Positions 1 to 8,429 of a stretch of DNA of 64,000 nucleotides are shown here, piece by piece (position 1 is the stretch's first letter; each line of letters begins with the position of its first letter). Where the stretch lies: positions 248,001 through 312,000 of the forward strand of contig JAFSGE010000030.1 in the NCBI GenBank assembly GCA_017434885.1, written 5' to 3'. The notes under the pieces are model-generated. The model was not told the origin of the DNA. It saw only the letters and a program-made list of their open reading frames with translations, and ran no database searches. Position numbers and translations under genes: made by a program. This stretch comes from Lachnospiraceae bacterium (GTDB taxonomy: Bacteria; Bacillota; Clostridia; Lachnospirales; Lachnospiraceae).

Positions 1-1
1 G

Positions 2-1027
2 GCAGGAACTGTTGTAAAAGAATTTGAAAGTGGTAAGGTAATTACTGACTTATCCGGTGATAACAGACGTTTTGTACTGTTAGAAGGCGGCAGAGGCGGT
101 AACGGTAACCAGCATTATGCCACAAGTACCATGCAGGCGCCCAAATATGCCCAGCCTGGACAGCCGGCAAAGGAACTGGAATTACAGCTTGAACTTAAGG
201 TGATTGCTGATGTGGGGCTTGTAGGATTTCCTAATGTGGGAAAATCTACCTTTTTAACTCAGGTAAGTAATGCAAGACCGAAGGTGGCAAATTATCATTT
301 TACCACCTTGAATCCTCATTTAGGCGTGGTGGATTTGCAGGATGCAAAGGGATTTGTTATTGCAGATATTCCGGGTCTGATTGAAGGTGCTTCTGAAGGG
401 GTTGGCCTTGGATTTGAATTTTTGCGTCATATTGAAAGAACCAAAGCAATTATTCATATTGTAGATGCGGCATCTACTGAGGGACGTGATCCTATTGCGG
501 ATATTTATGCCATTAATAAGGAATTGGAAACCTACAATGCAGATATTGCATCCAGACCGCAGGTGATTGCAGCAAATAAGATAGATATGATATTTGACGA
601 TGGTTCGGGAAACGATCCTGTTGAACTTCTTAAGAAAGAGTTTGAGCCCAAAGGAATCAAAGTATTTCCGATTTCAGCTATCAGCGGAAAAGGCATCAGA
701 GAGCTTCTTTATCATATGAGAAACCTTCTTGATACCATTGATGATAAGCCTGTTATCTTTGAACAGGAGTTTTTCCCGGAATATATGCTGGCAAGTGGCG
801 ACGAACCATATACTGTTACGTATGACGAAAAAGAAAATGTTTATGTGGTGGAAGGTCCACGTATTGAAAAGATGCTCGGATACACTAACTTGGAATCTGA
901 GAAAGGCTTTACTTTCTTCCAGAATTTCTTGAAACTTAATGGTATTTTGGAGCAGCTTGAAGAATTGGGAATCCAGGAAGGTGATACTGTACGTATGTAT
1001 GGTCTTGCTTTTGACTATTATAAATAA
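2..1027 (+). CDS. obgE: GTPase Obg/CgtA (5' end outside window)
   Basis: Obg-family GTPase that binds the 50S ribosomal subunit and acts in late ribosome assembly and stress signalling. The reading frame is open from the first bases, so the gene begins upstream; about 341 residues are visible. They start in the glycine-rich Obg fold (GGRGGNGN near residue 30 of the fragment). The G domain follows, with P-loop GFPNVGKST, switch DIPGLIEGA, NKID and SAISGKG. An OCT-type C-terminal domain of about 80 residues ends the protein. The internal ATG at 131 lies inside the Obg fold and is not the start. It leads a plus-strand cluster (yhbY, nadD, yqeK, rsfS) that is common in Clostridia. Identity is secure. 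Confidence 0.96.
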   Translation, partial: AGTVVKEFESGKVITDLSGDNRRFVLLEGGRGGNGNQHYATSTMQAPKYAQPGQPAKELELQLELKVIADVGLVGFPNVGKSTFLTQVSNARPKVANYHFTTLNPHLGVVDLQDAKGFVIADIPGLIEGASEGVGLGFEFLRHIERTKAIIHIVDAASTEGRDPIADIYAINKELETYNADIASRPQVIAANKIDMIFDDGSGNDPVELLKKEFEPKGIKVFPISAISGKGIRELLYHMRNLLDTIDDKPVIFEQEFFPEYMLASGDEPYTVTYDEKENVYVVEGPRIEKMLGYTNLESEKGFTFFQNFLKLNGILEQLEELGIQEGDTVRMYGLAFDYYK

Positions 1028-1068
1028 GCCTGTTTGAAACAGGGATGAGAAAGGCGTGGTAAACACTT

Positions 1069-1359
1069 ATGACAAGCAAACAGCGTGCCTATTTAAAAGG
1101 ACTTGCGATGAATATCGACCCTATTTTCCAAATTGGTAAATCGGGACTGACACCGGAAGTTACAGAGGCGGTAAACGAAGCCTTTAATACAAGAGAATTG
1201 ATTAAACTGGCAGTTTTGAAAAATTGCATGGAAGATGCAAGGGAAATCGCAGCTGTACTTGGTGACAGAACTCATTCTCAGGTGGTTCAGGTTATTGGGA
1301 AAAAAATAGTTCTCTATAAAGAAAATAAGGATCATAAAAAGATAAATCTTCCGTTATAA
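1069..1359 (+). CDS. yhbY: YhbY/CRS1 family RNA-binding protein
   Basis: A 96-residue single-domain RNA-binding protein of the CRS1-YhbY (KH-like) family, associated with 50S ribosome precursors. The start MTSKQRAYLKGLAMNIDPIF and the motif QIGKSGLT are the family hallmark; the length equals the usual full-length domain of about 97 residues. It sits 41 bases after obgE and 15 bases before nadD, so it is probably co-transcribed with them. The position next to Obg fits a role in ribosome assembly. The upstream Shine-Dalgarno is weak (GAAAGG about 15 bases ahead of the ATG). Confidence 0.93.
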   Translation: MTSKQRAYLKGLAMNIDPIFQIGKSGLTPEVTEAVNEAFNTRELIKLAVLKNCMEDAREIAAVLGDRTHSQVVQVIGKKIVLYKENKDHKKINLPL

Positions 1360-1374
1360 GGGCATACTAAAATT

Positions 1375-1989
1375 ATGAAAAAAGAAAAGAAAATCGGTAT
1401 TATGGGCGGTACTTTTAATCCGATTCATTACGGGCATTTGTTGCTTGCAGAAGCAGCAAGAGAGTTTGCCGGACTTGATGAAGTGATTTTTATTCCAAGC
1501 GGTAATCCCTATATGAAGGATTCGGAGGAAATTGAAGACGGAGTACACAGACTTGCCATGGCAAGTCTTGCCATATTGTCTAATCCTTATTTTTCTGTTT
1601 CTGATATTGAGATTAAACGTAACGGAAACACATATACCTATGAAACGCTGGAAGAATTAAAAGAAAAAAATCCTAATGCAGTATTTTATTTTATGATAGG
1701 TGCTGATAATCTTTTTTCCATAGAAAATTGGAAATATTCCGATAAAATTTTTTCGGGATGTACTTTAATTGCAGCGGCAAGAGGGAAAAAAACAGAAGAT
1801 GAAATTATAAGACAGGTCGAAAGGCTTCGTGAGCGATATCATGCAAAAATTCTGCTATTGCCCGAAAAAAAGATTGATCTTTCATCTACGGAAATCAGAG
1901 AACATTTACAGGCAGGTAAATCTGTCCGTTATATGACACCGGAAGATGTGTGTTCCTATATTCGGGAACACCGGTTATACCAAAAGTAG
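1375..1989 (+). CDS. nadD: Nicotinate-nucleotide adenylyltransferase
   Basis: Transfers AMP from ATP to nicotinate mononucleotide to give deamido-NAD in NAD biosynthesis. The 204-residue protein has the nucleotidyltransferase signature near the N-terminus (GGTFNPIHYGHLLLAEAA, residues about 11-28, holding the HxGH-type element) and the C-terminal ISSTxIR-type motif LSSTEIREHL. Length is normal for NadD. It lies between yhbY and yqeK on the same strand; the nadD-yqeK pair is a standard Firmicute arrangement. No irregularities were seen. Confidence 0.96.
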   Translation: MKKEKKIGIMGGTFNPIHYGHLLLAEAAREFAGLDEVIFIPSGNPYMKDSEEIEDGVHRLAMASLAILSNPYFSVSDIEIKRNGNTYTYETLEELKEKNPNAVFYFMIGADNLFSIENWKYSDKIFSGCTLIAAARGKKTEDEIIRQVERLRERYHAKILLLPEKKIDLSSTEIREHLQAGKSVRYMTPEDVCSYIREHRLYQK

Positions 1990-2019
1990 ATTCTGCAAAA
2001 GCAGAGGATTGGAGCGTAT

Positions 2020-2598
2020 GTGAAATCGGCAGATATTAAAAAAATACGGAAAAGTATGGAAAAGAATTTGGATCATAAACGGTTTGAGCATACACTTGGC
2101 GTTGCTTATACGGCGGCAGCACTGGCTATGCGTTATGAAGTGGACATTCTGAAAGCACAGACTGCTGGACTGTTGCATGATTGCGCGAAATGCTTAAGTG
2201 ATGAAAAAAGACTTTCCATTTGTGAAAAACACAATATACAGATGAATGAAATTGAACATAATAATCCGTTTTTGCTGCATGCAAAAGTTGGCAGCTATAT
2301 TGCCATGAAAAAATTTCAAATTCATGACAAAGATGTTATCAATGCGATATTAAATCATACAACAGGAAGACCGGGAATGTCCTCCCTTGAGAAGATTATT
2401 TATATTGCAGATTATATTGAACCGGGGAGAAAACAAGCCCCAAATCTGGCAGAAATCCGAAAATTGGCATTTCAGGATTTGGATTTAGCTCTGGTAAAGA
2501 TATTAAGCGATACACTTGATTATCTCAAAACCACAAATACGGATATTGATCCCATGACGCAACAAACATATGACTATTATAAGGAGTTTATCAAATGA
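2020..2598 (+). CDS. yqeK: HD-domain Ap4A hydrolase YqeK
   Basis: HD-superfamily hydrolase. The family splits diadenosine tetraphosphate symmetrically into two ADP. The 192-residue protein shows the first metal histidine in RFEHTLGVA, the HD doublet in GLLHDCAK, and the late aspartate in IYIADYIEPGR, all in the expected order. The likely start is GTG at 2020, following a GGAG stretch; the ATG two bases upstream runs straight into TGA. Its 3' end overlaps rsfS by four bases (ATGA), implying translational coupling. Confidence 0.92.
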   Translation: MKSADIKKIRKSMEKNLDHKRFEHTLGVAYTAAALAMRYEVDILKAQTAGLLHDCAKCLSDEKRLSICEKHNIQMNEIEHNNPFLLHAKVGSYIAMKKFQIHDKDVINAILNHTTGRPGMSSLEKIIYIADYIEPGRKQAPNLAEIRKLAFQDLDLALVKILSDTLDYLKTTNTDIDPMTQQTYDYYKEFIK

Positions 2599-2954
2599 AA
2601 GATGTGAAGGTAAAAGAAATGGCAACCCTTGCCATTCAGGCATTAGAAGATAAAAAAGCAGAAGATATCTGTGTGATTGATATCAGTGAAGTATCAGTGC
2701 TTGCCGATTATTTTATTATTGCAGGAGGTAACAATACCAGTCAGATTCAGGCTCTTTCCGATGCAGTAGATGAAAAACTGGGAAAAGCGGGATATCCCCT
2801 GAAACAGATTGAAGGATACCAGAGTGCCAATTGGATTCTGCTTGATTTTGGCGACATTATTGTTCATGTTTTTGACCGTGAAAACCGTTTGTTCTATGAT
2901 TTGGAACGAATCTGGAGAGACGGTAAAAAAATTGATTTAGAAGAATTTAAGTAA
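2595..2954 (+). CDS. rsfS: Ribosomal silencing factor RsfS
   Basis: RsfS/Iojap/YbeB family protein that binds L14 (uL14) and blocks joining of the ribosomal subunits when nutrients are scarce. The 119-residue protein has the family core: DISEVSVLADYFIIAGG, then a hydrophobic stretch ending in GDIIVHVFDRENRLFYDLERIW. It overlaps yqeK by four bases and is the last gene of the cluster; a terminator hairpin begins five bases after the stop codon. Confidence 0.95.
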   Translation: MKDVKVKEMATLAIQALEDKKAEDICVIDISEVSVLADYFIIAGGNNTSQIQALSDAVDEKLGKAGYPLKQIEGYQSANWILLDFGDIIVHVFDRENRLFYDLERIWRDGKKIDLEEFK

Positions 2955-2958
2955 AAGT

Positions 2959-2993
2959 AAGACGCATTTCTATAAGAGATGCGTCTTATTTTT
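2959..2993 (+). terminator. Terminator after rsfS
   Basis: Nine-base perfect stem AAGACGCAT (2959-2967) pairing with ATGCGTCTT (2979-2987), followed by ATTTTT. It ends the obgE-rsfS transcript. It may also serve the convergent DUF378 gene at 3030-3248. Confidence 0.85.
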
Positions 2994-3029
2994 CCCATTA
3001 TACAACACGGAAACGTGTAGCATTTGGTA

Positions 3030-3248
3030 TTATTCGTGCTTGTCGGTTCCTCTGTCAGTATACATATAAAAAGTAATCAAATATAAACCACTGATGCCGA
3101 CCAATGCATAAATAATTCTGGAAATCAGAGACATGTTTCCAAAAATTAGTGCAACAAGGTCAAGTGAAAAAAGACCTATTAATCCCCAGTTGACAGCGCC
3201 GATAATTGCAATGGTAAGCGCTGTGCAGTCCAGATATTTATTATTCAT
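3030..3248 (-). CDS. DUF378 family small membrane protein
   Basis: A 72-residue membrane protein matching the DUF378 (YuzA-like) family. It has two hydrophobic segments (about residues 10-28 and 38-60) and the characteristic INWGLIG-like motif, here AVNWGLIGLF, near the first one. The function of the family is unknown. A strong Shine-Dalgarno (GGAGGTG) lies just upstream of the ATG. It faces the rsfS operon tail to tail, with the lexA terminator behind it. Confidence 0.85.
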   Translation of the reverse strand: MNNKYLDCTALTIAIIGAVNWGLIGLFSLDLVALIFGNMSLISRIIYALVGISGLYLITFYMYTDRGTDKHE

Positions 3249-3329
3249 TTTGACACCTCCTTGGACAATTTTTTGTCACAACCATATTGTTTCCGTTTTT
3301 ATATAAAATATACAAAAGATTAAAATAAT

Positions 3330-3357
3330 AAAAGCCGTTCATTTCAGAACAGCTTTT
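3330..3357 (-). terminator. Terminator after lexA
   Basis: Inverted repeat AAAAGCCGTTC (3330-3340) and GAACAGCTTTT (3347-3357), with one mismatch pair. On the minus strand it is followed by ATTATTTT. It is placed directly downstream of lexA. Confidence 0.75.
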
Positions 3358-3386
3358 ACAAAAATTTTTGTTTTGTATTGTTTATT

Positions 3387-4004
3387 TTAATGAAGAACAC
3401 GAAATACGCCGAATACTTTCCCTATGATTTGGCAATCATCAACAATAATGGGATCCATAGAATCATTTTCAGGCTGTAACCTGATATGTCCGTCTTCTTT
3501 GTAAAATGTCTTAACAGTAGCAGAATCGTCAATCAATGCTACAACAATTTCTCCGTTTCTGGCGGTGTTGCAGGAATTTACAAAAATCTGATCACCACTG
3601 AAAATTCCGGCATTAATCATGGAATCACCCTTTACATTTAGGATGAAAGACTCACCCCTTGGAACAAATTCTGCAGGAACAGGGAAATAACTGTCAATGT
3701 TTTCCTCTGCAAGAATCGGCTGTCCGGCAGCAACCTGACCAACAACGGGAAGACTGACTGTTTCTGTTCGAACCATCTGAAAACTGTCGTCACAGATTTC
3801 AATTGCTCTTGGCTTGGTAGGGTCTCTTCTTATGTAGCCGTTTTTCTCCAAGGTTTCGAGATGTGAATGTACGGAAGAGGTTGACTTTAAATTAACGGCT
3901 TCGCAAATTTCACGAACAGCCGGCGGATATCCTCTTTTTAAAATTTCGTCTTTAATATAATTTAAAATTTCCTGTTGCTTAGCGGTTATTTTGCCGTATG
4001 CCAT
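3387..4004 (-). CDS. lexA: LexA repressor
   Basis: SOS transcriptional repressor and self-cleaving S24 peptidase. The 205-residue protein has an N-terminal winged helix-turn-helix (residues about 27-60, with [20 protein letters not shown]). The cleavage site is Ala93-Gly94 in VGQVAAGQP, the catalytic serine Ser128 lies in KGDSM and the catalytic lysine Lys165 in ATVKTF. A good Shine-Dalgarno (CGGAGG) precedes the ATG. It diverges from the SOS-type LysM gene at 4194. LexA-box-like sites in the shared intergenic region indicate autoregulation and control of both genes. Confidence 0.97.
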   Translation of the reverse strand: MAYGKITAKQQEILNYIKDEILKRGYPPAVREICEAVNLKSTSSVHSHLETLEKNGYIRRDPTKPRAIEICDDSFQMVRTETVSLPVVGQVAAGQPILAEENIDSYFPVPAEFVPRGESFILNVKGDSMINAGIFSGDQIFVNSCNTARNGEIVVALIDDSATVKTFYKEDGHIRLQPENDSMDPIIVDDCQIIGKVFGVFRVLH

Positions 4005-4037
4005 TGAAAATCCTCCGTTTCTGATATGTTTGAATCA

Positions 4038-4066
4038 AGTATAACACATCATTTATTGAAAAGCAA
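4038..4066 (-). promoter_or_regulatory. lexA promoter
   Basis: Minus-strand -35 TTGCTT (4061-4066) and -10 TATACT (4038-4043) with a 17-base spacer, about 35-40 bases ahead of the lexA ATG. A LexA-box-like sequence (4065-4076) overlaps the -35 element, as expected for autorepression. Confidence 0.7.
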
Positions 4067-4089
4067 ACATATATTCCAAATATTTGTTC
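4065..4089. promoter_or_regulatory. Two degenerate LexA boxes, lexA side
   Basis: AAACATATATTC (4065-4076) and AAATATTTGTTC (4078-4089). Each differs from the Firmicute consensus GAAC-N4-GTTC at two of the eight defined bases. Their place next to the lexA -35 supports the call. Confidence 0.55.
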
Positions 4090-4109
4090 GATTTTTCTTG
4101 AATAATCTA

Positions 4110-4138
4110 TTGACAACAGAATGTTTGTTCGGTATAAT
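4110..4138 (+). promoter_or_regulatory. Consensus SOS promoter with embedded LexA box
   Basis: TTGACA (4110-4115), a 17-base spacer and TATAAT (4133-4138): a perfect sigma-A promoter pointing at the LysM gene. The spacer holds GAATGTTTGTTC (4119-4130), one base off the consensus GAAC-N4-GTTC, so LexA bound there would cover the promoter core. Confidence 0.85.
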
Positions 4139-4149
4139 TCAAACATACA

Positions 4150-4174
4150 GAACAGTTGTTCGTAACACTTGTTC
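4150..4174 (+). promoter_or_regulatory. LexA boxes downstream of the SOS promoter
   Basis: GAACAGTTGTTC (4150-4161) is a perfect GAAC-N4-GTTC box. A second, weaker box TAACACTTGTTC (4163-4174) follows directly. Together with 4119-4130 they form a tandem operator between the -10 and the start codon. Confidence 0.8.
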
Positions 4175-4193
4175 GAAAACTTCGGAGGTGCAT

Positions 4194-4568
4194 ATGATGA
4201 ATTACAGTGTAAGCGAGAGAAGAATCAGAAATAATAGAATCAGAAGAAGACGTCAATTAAAGCATCACATTGTAATGTTTATAACTACGGTATTGTTAAT
4301 TTCATGTTTTTCCGTTTGCTTTTTCAGCTTTAAAGCCAAGGCGCAGTCCGGCTCTGAAGAAATTGCTTACAAATATTATAAAAGCATTACCGTAGAGAAT
4401 GGCGATACCATTTGGGACTATGCAGAGAAGTATGCTGATAGCGAATATTATGATTCTTATGATTGCTATATCAAAGAAGTCATCCGAATCAATTCATTAT
4501 CGGATGACTCCATTCAGTCAGGACAGTATATTATTATCCCTTATTACAGCTATGAATTTGTGGGATAA
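4194..4568 (+). CDS. SOS-controlled LysM membrane protein (YneA-like)
   Basis: A 124-residue protein with a basic N-terminus, one membrane segment (about residues 24-45) and a C-terminal LysM domain (ITVENGDTIWDYAEKY to SGQYIIIPYY). This is the architecture of YneA-type cell-division suppressors, which stop septation during the SOS response. It diverges from lexA, as yneA does in Bacillus, and has a consensus promoter overlaid by LexA boxes. The frame is open further upstream to an ATG at 4026, but that start would place the promoter inside the gene. GGAGG at 4184-4188 supports ATG 4194 or ATG 4197. The role is inferred from architecture and regulation, not from strong sequence identity. Confidence 0.85.
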   Translation: MMNYSVSERRIRNNRIRRRRQLKHHIVMFITTVLLISCFSVCFFSFKAKAQSGSEEIAYKYYKSITVENGDTIWDYAEKYADSEYYDSYDCYIKEVIRINSLSDDSIQSGQYIIIPYYSYEFVG

Positions 4569-4627
4569 TTATTTTATAATATATCTTGCATTTTAACTGT
4601 ATTCATATGGTATGCATTTAGCTTGAA

Positions 4628-5683
4628 TCAGAGATTTTCACGTAAACGTACTGCTTTGGCAGCCTGACGTCGTCTGCTGTCTTCCTGAGCCGCGTAATGC
4701 TTTCTGGTGGTATTTACATCTTTGTGACCGAGTACATCCGCCACCAGATAGATATCACCGGTTTCCTGATAAAGAGAAGTGCCGTATGTACTTCGCAGTT
4801 TATGAGGTGTTATCTTTTTTAAGGTAGTTACCGTTGATGCATATTTTTTTACAAGATTTTCTACGGCACGAACCGTAATCCGTCTGTTCTGCATCGACAG
4901 AAACAGTGCGTTTTCATGACCTTCAAGCGGTATAATATGATGGCGCTTTTCCAAATAATCATGAAGTGCATCCGCAACTTCATCACCAAAATAAACAACC
5001 GTTTCATAGCCGCCTTTTCGGCGGATTTTTATTCCGTTATTTTTAAAATCTACATCGTGAATATCCAGTCCGACACATTCGGAAACACGAATACCGGTAC
5101 CGAGAAGTAGTGTTAACATTGCAACATCGCGTAGCTTAGTTTTATCATGATATCGTAATTGGTTTTTTGTCAGTTTGGTTCCGTCTTCAACCTGATCAAG
5201 TAATATGGCTACTTCGTCCGCATCAAGACGGATAATTTCCTTTTCATGTTGTTTCGGAAGCGGAACAAGTGCAGCAGGGTTTGTTTGAATCAGTTCTGAA
5301 CAGAAAAAATAATTATAAAAGCTTTTTAGAGCAGACAGCTTTCTTTTTTTACCACGCTCATTGTTAGTGTATTCTTTGCCGTCTTTCACATAATAAGAGA
5401 TATATTCCATATATTCTTCAATGTCTTCCCGTGTAATCTGATCCAATAAAGAAAGGGGAAAGCTTTCAATTTCTGTTTTGGCACAAATACTGTTGTGTGA
5501 ATGGATAAATTCAAAAAATACGCGCAAGTCGTAAGCATATGCCAGACGCGTACGTGAAGATGTATATTCCTGAATTCCTCTAAAAAATTGCTTGCAGAAA
5601 GAGGGGAGGGTATTTAAAACTTCCCGCATTTTTAATGTATTGATATTGTTCTGTTCGTCATGATAGTTTTTGCTGTTTTCCAA
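4628..5683 (-). CDS. Tyrosine recombinase, XerC/XerD type
   Basis: A 351-residue site-specific recombinase with an N-terminal SAM-like core-binding domain (residues about 25-135) and a C-terminal catalytic domain. All catalytic residues are present: Arg199 (GTGIRVSE), Lys223 (RRKGG), His294 and Arg297 (HKLRST), His320 (LGHKDVNTT) and the nucleophile Tyr330. It is slightly longer than XerC/XerD (about 300) because of an extended N-terminus. No mobile-element features surround it, so a chromosomal Xer-like role in dimer resolution is more likely than a phage integrase. It starts six bases after the ttcA-like stop codon and is probably co-transcribed with it. Confidence 0.85.
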   Translation of the reverse strand: MENSKNYHDEQNNINTLKMREVLNTLPSFCKQFFRGIQEYTSSRTRLAYAYDLRVFFEFIHSHNSICAKTEIESFPLSLLDQITREDIEEYMEYISYYVKDGKEYTNNERGKKRKLSALKSFYNYFFCSELIQTNPAALVPLPKQHEKEIIRLDADEVAILLDQVEDGTKLTKNQLRYHDKTKLRDVAMLTLLLGTGIRVSECVGLDIHDVDFKNNGIKIRRKGGYETVVYFGDEVADALHDYLEKRHHIIPLEGHENALFLSMQNRRITVRAVENLVKKYASTVTTLKKITPHKLRSTYGTSLYQETGDIYLVADVLGHKDVNTTRKHYAAQEDSRRRQAAKAVRLRENL

Positions 5684-5689
5684 AGTAGT

Positions 5690-6406
5690 TTACTCCGTTT
5701 TGTATTTTTCAATTCCGGTTTGTATTGCAGCAAACATCCGCTCTTTTACACCGGGATTTTCCAAGTTTAGTTGTCTGAGAAGTTGTTTGATATATTCGCG
5801 TTTGGTATGTCCGTCTGCAGGGCATGGACTCTTTACAACAGGTACGTCATATTTGTTAATAAAGCCGATGACATCGGCTTCCTGCATATACATAAGAGGC
5901 CTGATTGCCGTCAAATCCATTCGGTCCAAGTAAGTGACGGGAGAGAAGGTATGAAAGCGTCCTTCATATATAAGCGACATCAGCATAGTTTCTATGACAT
6001 CATCTTTGTGGTGGGCATATGCTACTTTGTTACAGCCGGTAGTCTTAATTGCTTCGTTTAAAGCACCTTTTCGCATTTTTGCACAAAGGGAACAGGGATT
6101 GGTTTCCTTGCGCTGATGAAAAATAACGTCTGCAATATCTGTCTTGACAATGGTATAAGGAACTTCTAATTGATTACACAGTTCTTTTATTTTATCAAGA
6201 TTCAGATTATCAAATCCTAAATCCACCGTTACGGCATGTATTTCAAACTTTTTGGGATAAAAACGCATAAGTCCGTGTAAACCATACAATAATGCCAAAC
6301 TGTCTTTACCACCGGATATACCGACTGCAATTCGGTCATTTTCCTCAATCATGTGATAGTCATCTACAGCGCGTCTGATATAACTCATTAATTGTTGTAA
6401 CTTCAT
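5690..6406 (-). CDS. TtcA-family tRNA 2-thiocytidine synthase-like protein
   Basis: A 238-residue PP-loop ATPase of the TtcA/TtuA family, which thiolates tRNA bases using an Fe-S cluster. The adenylation motif SGGKDS lies at residues 31-36. The likely cluster ligands are Cys105 and Cys108 (PCSLC) and Cys195 (KSPCPADGH), the TtcA arrangement. Shine-Dalgarno GGAGG precedes the ATG. It heads a two-gene minus-strand unit with the tyrosine recombinase. The exact tRNA position modified cannot be told from sequence. Confidence 0.85.
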   Translation of the reverse strand: MKLQQLMSYIRRAVDDYHMIEENDRIAVGISGGKDSLALLYGLHGLMRFYPKKFEIHAVTVDLGFDNLNLDKIKELCNQLEVPYTIVKTDIADVIFHQRKETNPCSLCAKMRKGALNEAIKTTGCNKVAYAHHKDDVIETMLMSLIYEGRFHTFSPVTYLDRMDLTAIRPLMYMQEADVIGFINKYDVPVVKSPCPADGHTKREYIKQLLRQLNLENPGVKERMFAAIQTGIEKYKTE

Positions 6407-6488
6407 GATGCCTCCGCTATTGTTAAGAAATAAATTAACTTAATTTTAACATATTTCGTAAATAATCCATAGTATAATTAGATAAAAA

Positions 6489-6516
6489 ATGCTATACTTA
6501 TTTATGTATACAGCAT
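6489..6516 (+). promoter_or_regulatory. Inverted repeat upstream of the AI-2E-family permease
   Basis: ATGCTATAC (6489-6497) and GTATACAGCAT (6506-6516) pair with a two-base bulge across an eight-base loop. It lies about 35 bases ahead of the permease start, in the 145-base divergent region with the ttcA-like gene. It could be an operator or a leader hairpin; there is no U-tract. TATAAT at 6473-6478 could be a -10, but no convincing -35 was seen. Confidence 0.4.
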
Positions 6517-6551
6517 AAATATTTTTACGTGCAAAGGAGAACTGCAATATT

Positions 6552-7919
6552 ATGAAATTTAATATTGATAAAAAATATATTACTATAGGAATTACATCTT
6601 TTTTTGTAGTGGCAGCATCAATTTGTTTTTATTATTTGATTTTTCACAGCGAAAGCTTTTCCGAAAAACTGAATGCAGTTTTTGTGATTGCAAGTCCGGT
6701 TTTATATGGTATTATTGTAGCCTATCTTTTGACACCTATTGTAAATTATTTTGAAAAGAAGTTATTGGAAGCGCTTTTTACACAAAAAGGGGACATGACC
6801 CCGCGTAAAAAGAAATATATGAGAATGATTTCTGTTACAATGACGATGGTTGTTGTTGCTATTTTCTTTTATGGATTCTTTTCAATTGTAATCCCTAATG
6901 TAGTAACCAGTATAAAAAATATTTCTGCGCAATTTTCATCGTATGTACAAACACTGAAATATTGGAGTAACAAATTTTTTGATAATTATCCGGAACTTGA
7001 ACTTTGGGTAGTGCAGTTCCTTAATATGTATTCCGGTGAGTTTAATGATTATTTGAATAATAGTATTATTCCGCAGGTAGAATCTCTGGTGAAAACCGTT
7101 TCCTTAAGTTTGATCAGTGTGCTGAAATTCCTTTGGAACTTTATTATTGGTGTGGTTATTGCAATTTACGTGCTTTTCAGCAAAGAGACATTTGCCGGAC
7201 AAGCCAAGAAAATTATGTATGCATTGTTTTCTACCAAAAATGCAAATCAGATTATATCCGACACCAGATTTATCAGTGAAACATTTATCGGTTTTGTCAG
7301 CGGTAAAATAGTGGATTCTATTATTATCGGTTTTTTATGTTTTGCAGGAACAAATATTTTGAATTTACCATATCCGCTTCTGATTAGTGTGATTGTTGGC
7401 GTAACTAATGTGATTCCTTTTTTTGGTCCTTATCTTGGAGCAATTCCATGTGCACTTTTAATATTAATGGAGAATCCGATAAAATGTTTGTACTTTGTGA
7501 TTTTTGTTTTTCTGCTGCAGCAGCTGGATGGTAATGTTATCGGTCCCAAGATTTTAGGTGAGTCTACCGGATTGTCAGGTTTTTGGGTTATATTTTCCAT
7601 TACCATTTTTGGTGGAATTTGGGGAGTTCCCGGTATGATTATCGGTGTTCCTTTCTTTGCAGTGATTTATGCCATGACAAAACGGCATACTGAGAGAAAA
7701 TTAAAGAAAAAAGGATTGCCGATTGAGTCTGAAAAATACTTAAACGTGAAAAAAATTGAAGGAGATGTTTTTATTCCCAGAAACACCAATGAGCATAAGC
7801 GGTTTTTTAAGCTTTCTTTCAGCAAAAATCCAATGGACAAAGCAAATAAATTAGAAGAAATCGTGGAAGATGATGTGCCGGCAGAAGAAAAGGAAAGTGA
7901 AGGAAAAAAGGAGCAGTAG
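6552..7919 (+). CDS. AI-2E family transporter (PerM/YdgG)
   Basis: A 455-residue polytopic membrane protein of the PerM/AI-2E transporter family. About seven to eight membrane segments are visible: one near residues 10-30, one near 38-60, one near 90-115, then a large loop and a C-terminal bundle with the family motif [16 protein letters not shown]. The last 90 residues are charged and cytoplasmic, ending in an acidic tail. Substrates of the family are unsettled (autoinducer-2 export, ion exchange). Shine-Dalgarno AAAGGAG precedes the ATG. The dtd gene starts four bases after its stop codon. Confidence 0.88.
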   Translation: MKFNIDKKYITIGITSFFVVAASICFYYLIFHSESFSEKLNAVFVIASPVLYGIIVAYLLTPIVNYFEKKLLEALFTQKGDMTPRKKKYMRMISVTMTMVVVAIFFYGFFSIVIPNVVTSIKNISAQFSSYVQTLKYWSNKFFDNYPELELWVVQFLNMYSGEFNDYLNNSIIPQVESLVKTVSLSLISVLKFLWNFIIGVVIAIYVLFSKETFAGQAKKIMYALFSTKNANQIISDTRFISETFIGFVSGKIVDSIIIGFLCFAGTNILNLPYPLLISVIVGVTNVIPFFGPYLGAIPCALLILMENPIKCLYFVIFVFLLQQLDGNVIGPKILGESTGLSGFWVIFSITIFGGIWGVPGMIIGVPFFAVIYAMTKRHTERKLKKKGLPIESEKYLNVKKIEGDVFIPRNTNEHKRFFKLSFSKNPMDKANKLEEIVEDDVPAEEKESEGKKEQ

Positions 7920-7923
7920 CAGT

Positions 7924-8376
7924 ATGAAAATGGTGATTCAGCGGGTAAAGAAGGCAGCTGTATCGGTGGAAAATAGTATAATCGGGCAGATAGAACAAGG
8001 TTATATGATTCTTTTGGGAGTCAGTAATAACGATACAAAGGAAATCGCAGATAAAATGGTGCGGAAACTCTTGAATTTGCGTATTTTTGAAGATGAAAAC
8101 GGAAAAACAAATCTTGATATAAAAAATGTTGATGGAGAATTGTTAATTATTTCACAATTCACATTGTATGCCGATTGCCACAAAGGTAACAGACCTTCGT
8201 TTACCAATGCAGGTAATCCGGAATATGCTAAGCAATTATATGAATATGTTATTCAAAAATGCCGGGAAGAAATCAAAAAGGTTGCACACGGAGAATTTGG
8301 TGCACATATGGAGGTTTCCCTGGTTAATAATGGTCCGTTCACCATTGTGCTTGATTCAGACGAAATTTTGAAGTAA
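7924..8376 (+). CDS. dtd: D-aminoacyl-tRNA deacylase
   Basis: Hydrolyses D-amino acids (and glycine mischarged on tRNA-Ala) from tRNA, acting as a chiral proofreader. The 150-residue protein carries both active-site signatures: SQFTLYAD in the middle and NNGPFT near the C-terminus (the Gly-cisPro motif). The start is ATG 7924, giving MKMVIQRV as in other Dtd proteins; an upstream in-frame ATG at 7870 lies within the permease gene and adds a non-homologous extension. It is coupled to the upstream permease gene, whose tail contains its GGAG ribosome binding site. Confidence 0.95.
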   Translation: MKMVIQRVKKAAVSVENSIIGQIEQGYMILLGVSNNDTKEIADKMVRKLLNLRIFEDENGKTNLDIKNVDGELLIISQFTLYADCHKGNRPSFTNAGNPEYAKQLYEYVIQKCREEIKKVAHGEFGAHMEVSLVNNGPFTIVLDSDEILK

Positions 8377-8429
8377 TGAAATCATAAAATAATTTGATTA
8401 TAATCTAAGAACGATTCGGGTGATGATTT

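Noticed and set aside
674-1066. Minus-strand open frame of 130 codons opposite obgE
   Set aside because: Antisense to the conserved C-terminal domain of Obg; no supporting motif.
4026-4193. Upstream in-frame ATG extending the LysM gene by 56 codons
   Set aside because: The extension would cover the promoter and LexA boxes. GGAGG lies just before the ATG at 4194/4197.
4628-5683. Phage or integrative-element integrase
   Set aside because: No att-like direct repeats, excisionase, phage or conjugation genes nearby; flanked by core genes and coupled to a tRNA-modification gene.
6473-6478. Promoter for the AI-2E-family permease at a TATAAT
   Set aside because: No acceptable -35 at 16-18 bases upstream, so the promoter call is not supported.
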